In this document: positions 1-6,367 of the stretch, piece after piece
Layout: every line of letters begins with the position of its first letter
How positions within the stretch are numbered: position 1 is the stretch's first letter
Source of the DNA: Oscillospiraceae bacterium
Lineage (GTDB): Bacteria > Bacillota > Clostridia > Oscillospirales > Ruminococcaceae
Direction: 5' to 3'
Length of the DNA stretch: 14,857 nt
NCBI GenBank assembly: GCA_019423445.1
Contig: JAHZBJ010000007.1
Span: 394 to 15,250, forward strand
Notes under the pieces: generated by a model
Databases searched by the model: none
Seen by the model: only the letters and a program-made list of their open reading frames with translations
What the model was told of the DNA's origin: nothing
Program-made: the position numbers and the translations under genes

Positions 1-5
1 TTCAG

Positions 6-647
6 ATGTTTCTGAACGGGAGAATAGAGGTATGCTGTGCGGCAGCTGGAAGCGTGGCTCAGCTCCGGTATCAGATCTCCCTTCTCCGATGCGATGTCAC
101 CGTCTTCCTCCGGAATGGTGCTTCCTTTGCTTTCTGTTACAATAAAACCAGGGAAGATCTTATCATGCCCGTCCTGAACCTGCTTTTGGGGAATCCGTCG
201 GATTTTCAGCCGCCCCTGGCCCACCCGGTGGAGGAACAGTGGGAACATCTGAAATCCCACAGCTATGCCATGTATCACACTGCGCTTCTTGCTTACCGAT
301 TTGGTGAAACGATTCAGTCCAGTCTGTTTTTCCGGGGCAGGGAGAGGAGTTTTTTGTACTTTTTCCGAAAGATGCCGGACCCGGAATATTTTCTCGGGGT
401 CACCCGCCGGGGGCTGGTGGCCATCTCCACAGATTTTTATGGAACCCGGGCAGCGTATCTTCCCCGGGATATGATTCATGCAGCGCCGCCAAAAGAGGGG
501 GCAGCGGTTTTGGAACTGAGGATGTCTTGGGGGCCTGTTCTTGCGCTTCCTCTCTTGCCGGGACAGGCGGAGATGGCCGCCGGTTTTCTGGTCAACGCTG
601 GTTTGGCTAAAGGGGAAGAATCCTGGGGGATCCTGCCGGATTCTTAG
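6..647 (+). CDS. Unrecognised protein, open at left edge
   Basis: I do not recognise this protein. The frame is open to the left end of the window, so it may be the C-terminal part of a longer gene; the first ATG at 6 has no visible ribosome site. A better internal start is ATG 165 (about 160 residues, beginning MPVLNLLLGNP), preceded by AGGGAAG at 150-156 with 8 bases of spacing and by an extended -10 (TGT-TACAAT, 135-143). The protein from 165 on is soluble-looking, with aromatic stretches (SSLFFRGRERSFLYFF, then PDPEYFLGVTRRGLVAIS). It has no signal peptide or clear membrane segment. The PEYFLGVTRRGLVA stretch faintly resembles loops of sugar-isomerase or amidotransferase-like proteins, but that is not enough to name it. 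Codon use is normal through the stop TAG. The next gene is separated by a riboswitch, so it is transcribed independently. Confidence 0.5.
   Translation: MFLNGRIEVCCAAAGSVAQLRYQISLLRCDVTVFLRNGASFAFCYNKTREDLIMPVLNLLLGNPSDFQPPLAHPVEEQWEHLKSHSYAMYHTALLAYRFGETIQSSLFFRGRERSFLYFFRKMPDPEYFLGVTRRGLVAISTDFYGTRAAYLPRDMIHAAPPKEGAAVLELRMSWGPVLALPLLPGQAEMAAGFLVNAGLAKGEESWGILPDS
135..156 (+). promoter_or_regulatory. Possible extended -10 promoter and ribosome site for ATG 165
   Basis: TGT-TACAAT at 135-143 matches an extended -10, but no good -35 is visible. AGGGAAG at 150-156 sits 8 bases before ATG 165. The predicted transcription start nearly coincides with the ribosome site, which weakens the promoter call. 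Confidence 0.25.
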
Positions 648-690
648 ATTTTTCTCCCCAGCGATTGGGAAAGTTTAGCGATTTTTGCAG

Positions 691-720
691 TTGTGCGGAA
701 GGGCGCCATTGGGCTATAAT
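691..720 (+). promoter_or_regulatory. Promoter of the riboswitch-controlled purine permease
   Basis: A perfect TATAAT lies at 715-720, with a weak -35 (TTGTGC, 691-696) 18 bases upstream. Transcription would start near 727, about 17 bases before the riboswitch aptamer. The direct repeat AGCGATT (660-666 and 677-683) lies just upstream. Confidence 0.6.
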
Positions 721-743
721 GGAAGCCTAAAGAGAATATGAAC

Positions 744-810
744 CCAGTATAATGCGGTTGATATGGAACCGAAGTTTCTACCGGGCTGCCGTAAATGGCC
801 CGACTATTGG
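744..810 (+). ncRNA. Purine riboswitch aptamer, guanine type
   Basis: This matches the purine riboswitch consensus closely. P1 pairs 744-748 with 806-810. P2 is CGGUU (755-759) with AACCG (767-771), closing the loop GAUAUGG. J2/3 holds the conserved UUUCUAC. P3 pairs 783-788 with 796-801 around the loop CCGUAAA. The specificity base in J3/1, equivalent to position 74 of the B. subtilis xpt aptamer, is C (position 804, within GACUA), which selects guanine or hypoxanthine rather than adenine. The adjacent permease gene fits this ligand. Confidence 0.95.
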
Positions 811-868
811 AGATGCGTAAGGCTTGCGTTTCGTAAGGGAACAGCAGGCCGCGTGTGCTTTTCAATAG
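804..868 (+). promoter_or_regulatory. Riboswitch expression platform: antiterminator
   Basis: The 3' strand of aptamer P1 and the bases after it, CUAUUGGAGA (804-813), can pair over ten positions with UUUUCAAUAG (859-868), with two G-U pairs. The second strand overlaps the foot of the terminator hairpin (starts 867). Ligand binding holds 806-810 in P1 and frees the terminator; without ligand this stem would compete with it. Between the two strands, CUUGCG (823-828) can pair with either of two CGUAAG copies (816-821 or 832-837). Confidence 0.7.
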
Positions 869-900
869 AGCGGGCCAAGCGGCTTCGCTCTTTTTGTTTT
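867..900 (+). terminator. Riboswitch-controlled intrinsic terminator
   Basis: AGAGCGGGCC (867-876) pairs with GGCTTCGCTCT (881-891), with one bulged T, around the loop AAGC. A T-rich tract follows (891-900, broken by one G). It lies about 80 bases upstream of the permease start and is the OFF arm of the guanine riboswitch. Confidence 0.88.
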
Positions 901-925
901 CTAGGGGGACGAGCCCCTTGAAATA

Positions 926-940
926 GCCGTACAAAACGGC
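926..940 (+). other. Small hairpin before the permease ribosome site
   Basis: GCCGT (926-930) and ACGGC (936-940) form a five-pair stem between the terminator and the ribosome site (961-968). It may only space or stabilise the leader; no function can be assigned. Confidence 0.3.
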
Positions 941-981
941 AAGCGTGTGTTCAAATGTTTAGAGGAGGATGAAAAAATCAC

Positions 982-2319
982 ATGGAACGATTTTTCAAGC
1001 TCAAAGAGCACGGCACTGATGTGCGCACAGAGGTGATGGGAGGCATCACTACCTTCTTCGCAATGGCCTACATCATCTTCGTCAACCCCAACTACCTCTC
1101 CGCTACTGGGATGGACTTCACCGCCGTCATGGTAGCCACCTGTGTTTCTGCCGCTATCGGTACCTTTCTCACCGCTTTTATTGCCAACGTCCCCTTTGCT
1201 CAGGCCCCCGGCATGGGCCTCAATGCCTTCTTTACCTACAGCGTCTGCTTGGGAATGGGCTACACCTGGCAGCAGGGCCTGACCATTGTGCTGATTTCCG
1301 GCATCCTGTTCCTTCTGGTCACCATCTCTCCCCTGCGCTCTAAGATCATCGCTTCCATTCCCGCCTTCCTGAAGAGCGCCATCTCTGCCGGTATTGGCCT
1401 TTTCATCGCCTTTATCGGTCTGCTGAACGCTGATATCGTTAAGCTGATTGGGGACACCGTGGTGGACGGCGTTGTGGTGGCTACCGACTACTCCGACATG
1501 GGGAACATCATCGCTGGTGCTCCCCTGCTGGCTCTGATCGGTATCCTCATCACCGGTATCCTGATTGCCTACAAGGTAAAGGGCGCCATGGTGATCGGTA
1601 TCCTCATCACCACCGTTATTGGCCTGCCTATGGGTATCACCCAGATCCCCGAGACCTTTACCATGGCCAATATCGGAAACATTTCTCTCACCATGTTCCA
1701 GTTCGATTTTGGTGGTGTCCTGTCTATGGGGGTCCTGCCCCTGATCACCGCTGTGGTGAGCTTCGCCGTTGTGGATATGTTCGACACGGTGGGCACTCTG
1801 ATTGGTACCGCGGGTAATGCTGGTATGCTGGACAAGGACGGAAATCTCCCCGGCGGTGACCGTGCTCTGGTTGCTGACGCTTTGGCCACCTGCGTGGGTG
1901 CCTGCTTGGGTACTTCCACTGTTACCACCTATGTGGAATCCTCCACCGGCATCGAGGGCGGTGCCCGCACCGGCCTTTCTGCGCTGGTTACTGGGCTCCT
2001 TTTCCTCTTCAGCGTGCTGCTGGCTCCCGTGGCTGGGATTATTCCCTCCGCCGCTACCGCTCCTGCCCTGATTATCGTGGGTGTTTATATGATCAAGGGT
2101 GCGGTGAACATCGACTGGAGCAACTTTGAAATGGCCCTTCCTGCCTTCCTGACCATTGCCATTATGCCCTTTGCCTACAGCATCTCCGACGGTATTGGTT
2201 TTGGCTTCATTTCCTACACTGTCATCAAGGTGGCCCGGGGCAAGGCCAAGGAGGTTCCCGTGCTGGTCTACCTCCTTTCCGCTCTCTTTATCTTCATGTA
2301 CATCCTCAGCTTCCACTGA
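982..2319 (+). CDS. pbuG: NCS2/AzgA-family guanine/hypoxanthine permease
   Basis: This is a proton-coupled nucleobase importer of the AzgA/PbuG branch of the NCS2 family, 445 residues, the usual length. The N-terminus (MERFFKLKEHGTDVRTEV) is typical of the branch. The motif APGMGLNAFFTYSV lies near residues 75-88, DMFDTVGTLIG near 264-274 and TSTVTTYVESSTGIEGGARTG near 309-329; the last two hold the conserved substrate-site region of the family. Many hydrophobic segments, probably 12 or more helices, place it in the inner membrane. Start ATG 982 has AGAGGAGG at 961-968, spacing 13, somewhat long. The gene stands alone behind a guanine riboswitch, so it should be switched off when guanine or hypoxanthine is plentiful. 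That supports a guanine/hypoxanthine substrate over adenine, xanthine or uracil. A PbuO-type paralogue remains possible. Confidence 0.93.
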   Translation: MERFFKLKEHGTDVRTEVMGGITTFFAMAYIIFVNPNYLSATGMDFTAVMVATCVSAAIGTFLTAFIANVPFAQAPGMGLNAFFTYSVCLGMGYTWQQGLTIVLISGILFLLVTISPLRSKIIASIPAFLKSAISAGIGLFIAFIGLLNADIVKLIGDTVVDGVVVATDYSDMGNIIAGAPLLALIGILITGILIAYKVKGAMVIGILITTVIGLPMGITQIPETFTMANIGNISLTMFQFDFGGVLSMGVLPLITAVVSFAVVDMFDTVGTLIGTAGNAGMLDKDGNLPGGDRALVADALATCVGACLGTSTVTTYVESSTGIEGGARTGLSALVTGLLFLFSVLLAPVAGIIPSAATAPALIIVGVYMIKGAVNIDWSNFEMALPAFLTIAIMPFAYSISDGIGFGFISYTVIKVARGKAKEVPVLVYLLSALFIFMYILSFH

Positions 2320-2335
2320 GAACAATATCCCCGGT

Positions 2336-2375
2336 AAAAACGGCGTCCGTGGTTTTCCGCGGACGCCGTTTTTTA
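2336..2375 (+). terminator. Intrinsic terminator after the purine permease
   Basis: A 12-pair stem, CGGCGTCCGTGG (2341-2352) with CCGCGGACGCCG (2357-2368), has one G-U pair, the loop TTTT and a run of six T. Five A precede the stem, so it could act on both strands. Confidence 0.93.
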
Positions 2376-2431
2376 TGCCTTTCCGCCAGGGGAAGGCAGT
2401 ATCACGACAAGGAGAAAATGGAAAAATTCTC

Positions 2432-2459
2432 TTGACTTTTTGAGGAAACAGTGTATTAT
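2432..2459 (+). promoter_or_regulatory. Promoter of the GntR-ABC operon
   Basis: TTGACT (2432-2437) and TATTAT (2454-2459) are separated by 16 bases. This is a strong sigma-A type promoter directly after the upstream terminator. The start would fall near 2466, inside the palindrome described next. Confidence 0.85.
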
Positions 2460-2480
2460 TGTATTATACACTTAGTACAA
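2451..2480 (+). promoter_or_regulatory. Candidate GntR (YtrA-type) operator
   Basis: Two overlapping inverted repeats cover the -10 and start point. One is GTGTAT (2451-2456) with ATACAC (2466-2471). The other is TTGTATTA (2459-2466) with TAGTACAA (2473-2480), six bases apart and with one mismatched pair. YtrA-type regulators commonly bind such AT-rich dyads and repress their own operon. Autorepression is inferred from position. Confidence 0.6.
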
Positions 2481-2509
2481 AGGTACAATTTGCGGAAAGG
2501 ATGACGGAA

Positions 2510-2875
2510 ATGGCGTGGAATCTGTCGGGGGACCGGCCCATCTGGCTCCAGCTGATGGAGGGGATACAGGTGGGGATTGTGTCCGGAAAATATCCCCCGG
2601 GGTCGCGATTGCCCAGTGTCCGGGACCTGGCGGCGGAGGCTGCTGTCAATCCCAACACCATGCAGAAAGCCCTTACTGAGCTGGAGCGCAGCGGTTTGGT
2701 TTACTCCCAGCGCACCAGCGGCAGATTTATCACCCTGGACCAGGGAATGATACAGGAACTGAAAAACCGTATGGCCTCGGAGGAAATCCGGACGTTTTTG
2801 AACCGGATGAGGAACCTGGGCCTCAGCCGGGAGGAGGTCCTGGCTTTGATGGAGGTCCTGGGAGGAGAGGGATAA
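2510..2875 (+). CDS. GntR/YtrA-family transcriptional repressor
   Basis: A 121-residue DNA-binding repressor of the short YtrA subfamily, which has a winged helix-turn-helix and only a short helical tail in place of a large ligand domain. The GntR wHTH spans about residues 10-76, with the signatures IWLQLMEGI, YPPGSRLPSVRDLA and VNPNTMQKALTELERSGLV. A helical dimerisation tail follows, about 80-118. ATG 2510 is chosen because GGAAAGG (2494-2500) lies nine bases upstream and because MAWNLSGDRPIWLQL is the normal family N-terminus; the ATG at 2501 would abut that site. It is the first gene of an operon with an ABC transporter, the usual YtrA arrangement, and a dyad overlaps its promoter. Such operons often respond to cell-wall-active compounds, but no inducer can be read here. 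Confidence 0.92.
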   Translation: MAWNLSGDRPIWLQLMEGIQVGIVSGKYPPGSRLPSVRDLAAEAAVNPNTMQKALTELERSGLVYSQRTSGRFITLDQGMIQELKNRMASEEIRTFLNRMRNLGLSREEVLALMEVLGGEG

Positions 2876-2943
2876 ACCCGGTGATTTGGACCGCCGTTTT
2901 CGCGTCACAGGAAGAGGCGGCCGCTGACTGGAAGGAGGAACAT

Positions 2944-3657
2944 ATGGAAGAAAGGATCAACGCGCCGGTGCTGGAATGCCGGCAGCTTTCCAAGATATAT
3001 GGCGGGGTTCGGGCCCTGGATACAGTGGACCTGACCCTGGGCCGGGGGAGGATCATAGGGCTCCTGGGCCCCAATGGCAGCGGAAAAACCACCCTAATTA
3101 AGTTGGCGGCGGGGCTGCTGACCCCCTCGGCGGGAGAGATCCTGGTATGCGGGAGAACCCCCGGCCGGGATACAAAGCTCTCAGTGGCATACCTGCCGGA
3201 GCGTACCTATCTCAACGACTGGATGCGGGTGGGGGACATTATTTCCCTGTTCCGGGATTTCTACAGCAACTTTGATGAACACAAGGCTTATGATATGCTG
3301 GGCAGGCTGGGGGTGGATCCCAGGGATAAGCTAAAGACTATGTCCAAGGGGACCAAGGTAAAGGTCCAGCTGATTCTGGTGATGATCCGGAAAGCGGAGC
3401 TTTACCTGCTGGACGAACCCATCGGCGGGGTGGACCCGGCGGCCCGGGACTATATCCTCAGCACCATCATTACCAATTACAATGAGGATGCAACGGTGGT
3501 GATCTCCACGCATCTGATCAGCGATGTGGAAAAGGTGCTGGATGAGGTGGTGTTTTTGGGATACGGCAAGGTGGGACTGGTGGCCCAGGTGGATGATATC
3601 CGGGAGAACCAGGGGAAATCGGTGGACCAGCTGTTCAGGGAGGTATACAGATGCTAG
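2944..3657 (+). CDS. ABC transporter ATP-binding subunit of a GntR-controlled transporter
   Basis: A 237-residue cytoplasmic ATPase that should drive the membrane protein encoded next. Walker A is GPNGSGKT (42-49), Walker B LYLLDEP (153-159), and the switch histidine is His190 in STHLISDVEKV. Two motifs are unusual: the signature LSGGQ is replaced by MSKGTK (133-138), and the Q-loop glutamine is missing, reading AYLPE (82-86). Both are, as I recall, features of YtrB-like ATPases in Firmicutes, so they mark a subfamily rather than decay. Start ATG 2944 has AAGGAGG (2932-2938) five bases upstream; a longer GTG form at 2881 lacks such a site. The stop overlaps the next start (ATGCTAG, seven bases), so the two genes are translationally coupled. 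Substrate unknown; efflux or an envelope-stress role is likely by family. Confidence 0.92.
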   Translation: MEERINAPVLECRQLSKIYGGVRALDTVDLTLGRGRIIGLLGPNGSGKTTLIKLAAGLLTPSAGEILVCGRTPGRDTKLSVAYLPERTYLNDWMRVGDIISLFRDFYSNFDEHKAYDMLGRLGVDPRDKLKTMSKGTKVKVQLILVMIRKAELYLLDEPIGGVDPAARDYILSTIITNYNEDATVVISTHLISDVEKVLDEVVFLGYGKVGLVAQVDDIRENQGKSVDQLFREVYRC

Positions 3658-4562
3658 GAAAGCTTTTGAAATATGAGTTCAAGGCCACAGTGCGGCTGTA
3701 TTTGCCCCTTTATCTGGTGGTCGTGGTATTCGCCTTTCTTGGGCGGCTCTCCATCAGCGGCAACCTGCTGAACATCACCTCCACTCTGAACGCCTATGGA
3801 GGATCCTTCACCATAGGAGGAAGAGAAGGCTTTTTGGGAAGCCTGGTGAGCACTGCAGCGGCCGTGGTTCTGGTGGGCTATTTCATGACCCTCCTGGGGG
3901 CGGTGGTGGTCCATTTTATTATCACAATCCAGCGCTTTTGGAAAAACCTCATGGGGGATGAGGGGTACCTGATGTTCACCCTGCCGGTGTCGGTGGATGA
4001 ACTCCTTTGGTGTAAGGCCATTGCCGCTTCTGTGTGGAGCCTGATTACCAGCCTGGTACTTCTGCTTTCTTTGATGATTCTGGCCTTCCAACCCTGGATG
4101 GTGCAGGCCGTGTTGGGGTTCTTCCGGTCCCTGGGGCCCGAGGCAGCTATCTTCTGGGAAATGATGGGACTTATCTTCAACCGCGGTTTCTGGATGATGA
4201 TGCTTCTGGCCCTGCCGGTGAGCACCCTGGAGGGGCTGTTCTTCCTCTACGCGGCCATGGCCATTGGCCATACTGTCCGGAACCACAAGGTGCTGGCTTC
4301 CATTGGGGCCTATGTGGGGATGAGCACCGTGATCTCCATCGCAAGTTCTGTTGTGATGGCGGTGGTGATGCCTCTGTTGGGGGAGGATCTGACGGTGGTA
4401 GATGAGGCGGTTGACGGTGCGGAGCTGCTGGCTGCTATGGAAGTGGTGGGACAGTTTGTCAACTGGAGCATGGTAATAGGGCTGGTGATGTCTGCAGCGA
4501 TGACGGTGGCTATGTACTTTGTGGCCCGCTACCTGCTGAATTCCCAGCTGAATCTGGAGTGA
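3651..4562 (+). CDS. ABC transporter membrane subunit
   Basis: A 303-residue integral membrane protein, partner of the preceding ATPase. About six hydrophobic segments are visible, near residues 17-35, 62-92, 122-145, 178-203, 214-245 and 270-295. The cytoplasmic motif RFWKNLMGDEGYLMFTLPVS (about 94-113) is characteristic of permeases in GntR/YtrA-linked operons of Clostridia; it probably contacts the ATPase. The start ATG 3651 overlaps the ATPase stop. The protein has no extracytoplasmic domain or binding-protein gene nearby, which argues for an exporter or a peptide-sensing/removing function rather than an importer. The substrate is unknown. Confidence 0.85.
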   Translation: MLGKLLKYEFKATVRLYLPLYLVVVVFAFLGRLSISGNLLNITSTLNAYGGSFTIGGREGFLGSLVSTAAAVVLVGYFMTLLGAVVVHFIITIQRFWKNLMGDEGYLMFTLPVSVDELLWCKAIAASVWSLITSLVLLLSLMILAFQPWMVQAVLGFFRSLGPEAAIFWEMMGLIFNRGFWMMMLLALPVSTLEGLFFLYAAMAIGHTVRNHKVLASIGAYVGMSTVISIASSVVMAVVMPLLGEDLTVVDEAVDGAELLAAMEVVGQFVNWSMVIGLVMSAAMTVAMYFVARYLLNSQLNLE

Positions 4563-4583
4563 CCTGAAAGGAGGAAAGGCAAA

Positions 4584-4943
4584 ATGGAGTTTTTGCGGGA
4601 GAGTGTGTGGAGCCTTTTCTGCTACCTTGTGCCGGGGGTCCTGCTGGGGATGGGGTTCGCCTTCCGTCGGGAAGATTCCTCCAGCTTTCGTACAACGTCT
4701 CCGGCTGAGGACGGAGTGTGGACGGCAAGGATCCTGGCCCGTCAGGCGGTGCCTCTGGTGGCCCTTCAGGTGGGCTGGGGCCTTCTGGGAGCGAGTCTCA
4801 TGGCCCACGGCTTGGGGACCCTGGCTAAATTTTCGCCAGCACGTGTCCTGGCTATCTGTTTGGTACTGGATGTAATTGCCCTGGCAGTCTTTGCATTATC
4901 CTTGGAGGCCCGTCTCCGGGAGGCCATAGATAGTGAGAGCTGA
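4584..4943 (+). CDS. Small unknown membrane protein, last gene of the GntR-ABC operon
   Basis: I do not recognise this 119-residue protein. It has three hydrophobic segments, about residues 8-27, 52-75 and 86-107, joined by a polar serine-rich loop (RREDSSSFRTTSPAEDG, 29-45), and a charged tail. AAAGGAGG (4567-4574 region) precedes ATG 4584, and only 21 bases separate it from the permease stop. A terminator follows, so it is the final member of the operon. Position suggests an accessory subunit of the ABC transporter or a protein that modulates it. Codon use matches the neighbours. Confidence 0.75.
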   Translation: MEFLRESVWSLFCYLVPGVLLGMGFAFRREDSSSFRTTSPAEDGVWTARILARQAVPLVALQVGWGLLGASLMAHGLGTLAKFSPARVLAICLVLDVIALAVFALSLEARLREAIDSES

Positions 4944-4985
4944 AGCACGAAAACACAATTCTGTGAAAAAAACTTTTTGATGGGG

Positions 4986-5021
4986 AAATCCCGGTGATCC
5001 GTTAAGATTACCGGGATTTTT
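4986..5021 (+). terminator. Terminator of the GntR-ABC operon
   Basis: A 14-pair stem (4986-4999 with 5006-5019, one G-U) closes the loop CGTTAA, and the T-tract starts at 5017. A-rich sequence before it could allow activity on the other strand. Confidence 0.9.
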
Positions 5022-5090
5022 GCTGATTTTTCCATGTTTTTGAGGGATCCCGGGACTTGTGGGGAACGATTCCCTGAGCCCATCAATCAC

Positions 5091-5119
5091 TTGACAGGTT
5101 TTGCTTTGGGGAGTACCAT
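5091..5119 (+). promoter_or_regulatory. Promoter of the chromate-transporter gene pair
   Basis: A perfect TTGACA (5091-5096) and TACCAT (5114-5119) are separated by 17 bases. Transcription would start near 5126. No clear operator or riboswitch is visible in the short leader. Confidence 0.8.
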
Positions 5120-5182
5120 ATTTTTATGACTTCTTGGAAATCAGGGGTATTTCCGAGAAAAGAAGAGAAGGAGAAATGAAAA

Positions 5183-5812
5183 TTGACAGAAAAACGCGTC
5201 AGATTGCCCAAATGGGCGGAAATGGCGGCGGTGGTGTTTAAAATCGGCCTTTTCACCTTTGGCGGAGGCTGGAGCATCATTGCCCAGATGCAGGCGGAAT
5301 TTGTGGAGAAACGTCAATGGATTACCGAAACGGAGCTGCTGGATATTGTGGCTCTGGCCAGAAGCTTTCCTGGGATCATGATCGTTAACACTTCGGTAAT
5401 GCTGGGCTACAGCATCGGCGGGGTGTGGTATGCGGTCCTCTGTGCCTTTGCCATTGCAGCTCCGGCCTTTGGGGTAATGTGTATCGTGACCCTGTTCTAC
5501 TCCGCTTTCCGCAGCAACCCTTATGTTTCCAGGGCTATGCTGGGGGTTCGGGCGGCGGTGGTGCCCATTATCATCAGCGCCATTCTGAACCTGAGGAAGA
5601 CCGCAATCCGGGATGTAGCGGGGATCCTGGTGGCCGTGGTGGCGTTCCTCCTGTTCCTCTTTACCGATATGAACAATATTTATATTGTGGCGTTGGGCGG
5701 CATCGCTGGTCTGACCATCCAGACCCTCCGGGTGCGCCGGGCACTGCCGGTGCAGGCCGGCGGGGACGGAACGGAAGAGGAAGGAGGGGACCGGGATGCA
5801 GATTCTCATTGA
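5183..5812 (+). CDS. chrA: Chromate transporter family protein, first half-size subunit
   Basis: A 209-residue short-chain CHR protein. Classical ChrA is a fusion of two such halves; here the halves are separate genes and probably form a heterodimer in the membrane. The family start FKIGLFTFGGGWSII (about 19-33) and RSFPGIMIVNTSVMLGY (60-76) match the N-terminal half signature. About five or six hydrophobic segments follow, then a charged tail (GGDGTEEEGGDRDADSH). The start is TTG 5183, with AAGGAG (5168-5173) nine bases upstream. The nearby ATG 5176 is in another frame and stops after 21 codons. The gene overlaps the next by 17 bases. CHR proteins can export chromate, but in anaerobes without other resistance genes the real substrate may be another oxyanion. 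Confidence 0.88.
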   Translation: MTEKRVRLPKWAEMAAVVFKIGLFTFGGGWSIIAQMQAEFVEKRQWITETELLDIVALARSFPGIMIVNTSVMLGYSIGGVWYAVLCAFAIAAPAFGVMCIVTLFYSAFRSNPYVSRAMLGVRAAVVPIIISAILNLRKTAIRDVAGILVAVVAFLLFLFTDMNNIYIVALGGIAGLTIQTLRVRRALPVQAGGDGTEEEGGDRDADSH

Positions 5813-6329
5813 TTTTTTCCTGGTATTTGTAAAGATCGGCTTCTGTAGCTTCGGCGGCCTTTCCATGATCCCGGTCATCAACGAGGAGATGGTCTCCCAC
5901 GGTTGGATGACCCTCAGCGAGGTGGCGGATATCATCGCCATTGCGGAGATGACCCCCGGGCCGCTGGGAATCAATGCCGCAACCTTTTCCGGGATGCGCT
6001 CGGCAGGGGTACTGGGAGCCGTGGCGGCCAACCTGGGCGCCATGACGCCTTCCCTTACAGTTTGCCTTCTGGCATCGGTGTTTTTGGCCAAGGTCAAAGG
6101 GAACCCCCTTCTGGACCGCTTTATGTTCGGCATCCGTCCTGTTTGCATCGGCATGATGGCGGCCACCTGTATTACCCTTTTCCCCAACTACCAGACCGGG
6201 GAGGGGATGATTTCCCTGGCGGCTCTGGCCATTGGCGTGGTGGCGCTGGTGCTGCTGGTGAAATGCAAACTTACCATCCCCAAGGTGATCCTGATTTCGG
6301 CGGTACTGGGGTTGATCCTGGGGGGCTGA
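5796..6329 (+). CDS. chrA: Chromate transporter family protein, second half-size subunit
   Basis: A 177-residue short-chain CHR protein, the partner of the preceding gene. It carries KIGFCSFGGLSMIPVI (13-28) and the better-conserved EMTPGPLGINAATFSGMR (51-68), where PGP is the family hallmark. About five or six hydrophobic segments continue to the C-terminus. ATG 5796 has AAGGAGG (5781-5787) eight bases upstream and lies inside the end of the first gene, so the two are translationally coupled. The pair comes after its own promoter and before a bidirectional terminator. Chromate as substrate is from family naming only. Confidence 0.88.
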   Translation: MQILIDFFLVFVKIGFCSFGGLSMIPVINEEMVSHGWMTLSEVADIIAIAEMTPGPLGINAATFSGMRSAGVLGAVAANLGAMTPSLTVCLLASVFLAKVKGNPLLDRFMFGIRPVCIGMMAATCITLFPNYQTGEGMISLAALAIGVVALVLLVKCKLTIPKVILISAVLGLILGG

Positions 6330-6367
6330 CATTCAGGAATGAGGGCCTGGATGAAATGTACAAAAAG

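Noticed and set aside
648..684. Weak hairpin TCCC-GGGA as terminator of the first gene
   Set aside because: The stem is short, with a bulge, and no T-tract follows directly.
901..2325. 474-residue open frame on the minus strand
   Set aside because: It is the antisense shadow of the NCS2 permease: rich in His, Gly, Asp and Gln, with no protein-like motifs. Its start region covers the terminator of the permease.
2459..2509. TTG start extending the GntR repressor by 17 residues
   Set aside because: It would begin inside the -10 element and operator, and lacks a ribosome site. ATG 2510 has good spacing and the family-typical N-terminus.
2881..2943. GTG start extending the ABC ATPase
   Set aside because: No ribosome site precedes it and the added 21 residues do not belong to the ABC fold. 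ATG 2944 follows AAGGAGG.
3654..4808. 384-residue open frame on the minus strand
   Set aside because: It is a His/Gln/Pro-rich shadow of the ABC permease and the small membrane protein, without a ribosome site or recognisable domain.
5141..6187. 348-residue open frame on the minus strand
   Set aside because: It mirrors the two chromate-family genes and has the low-complexity composition of antisense reading.
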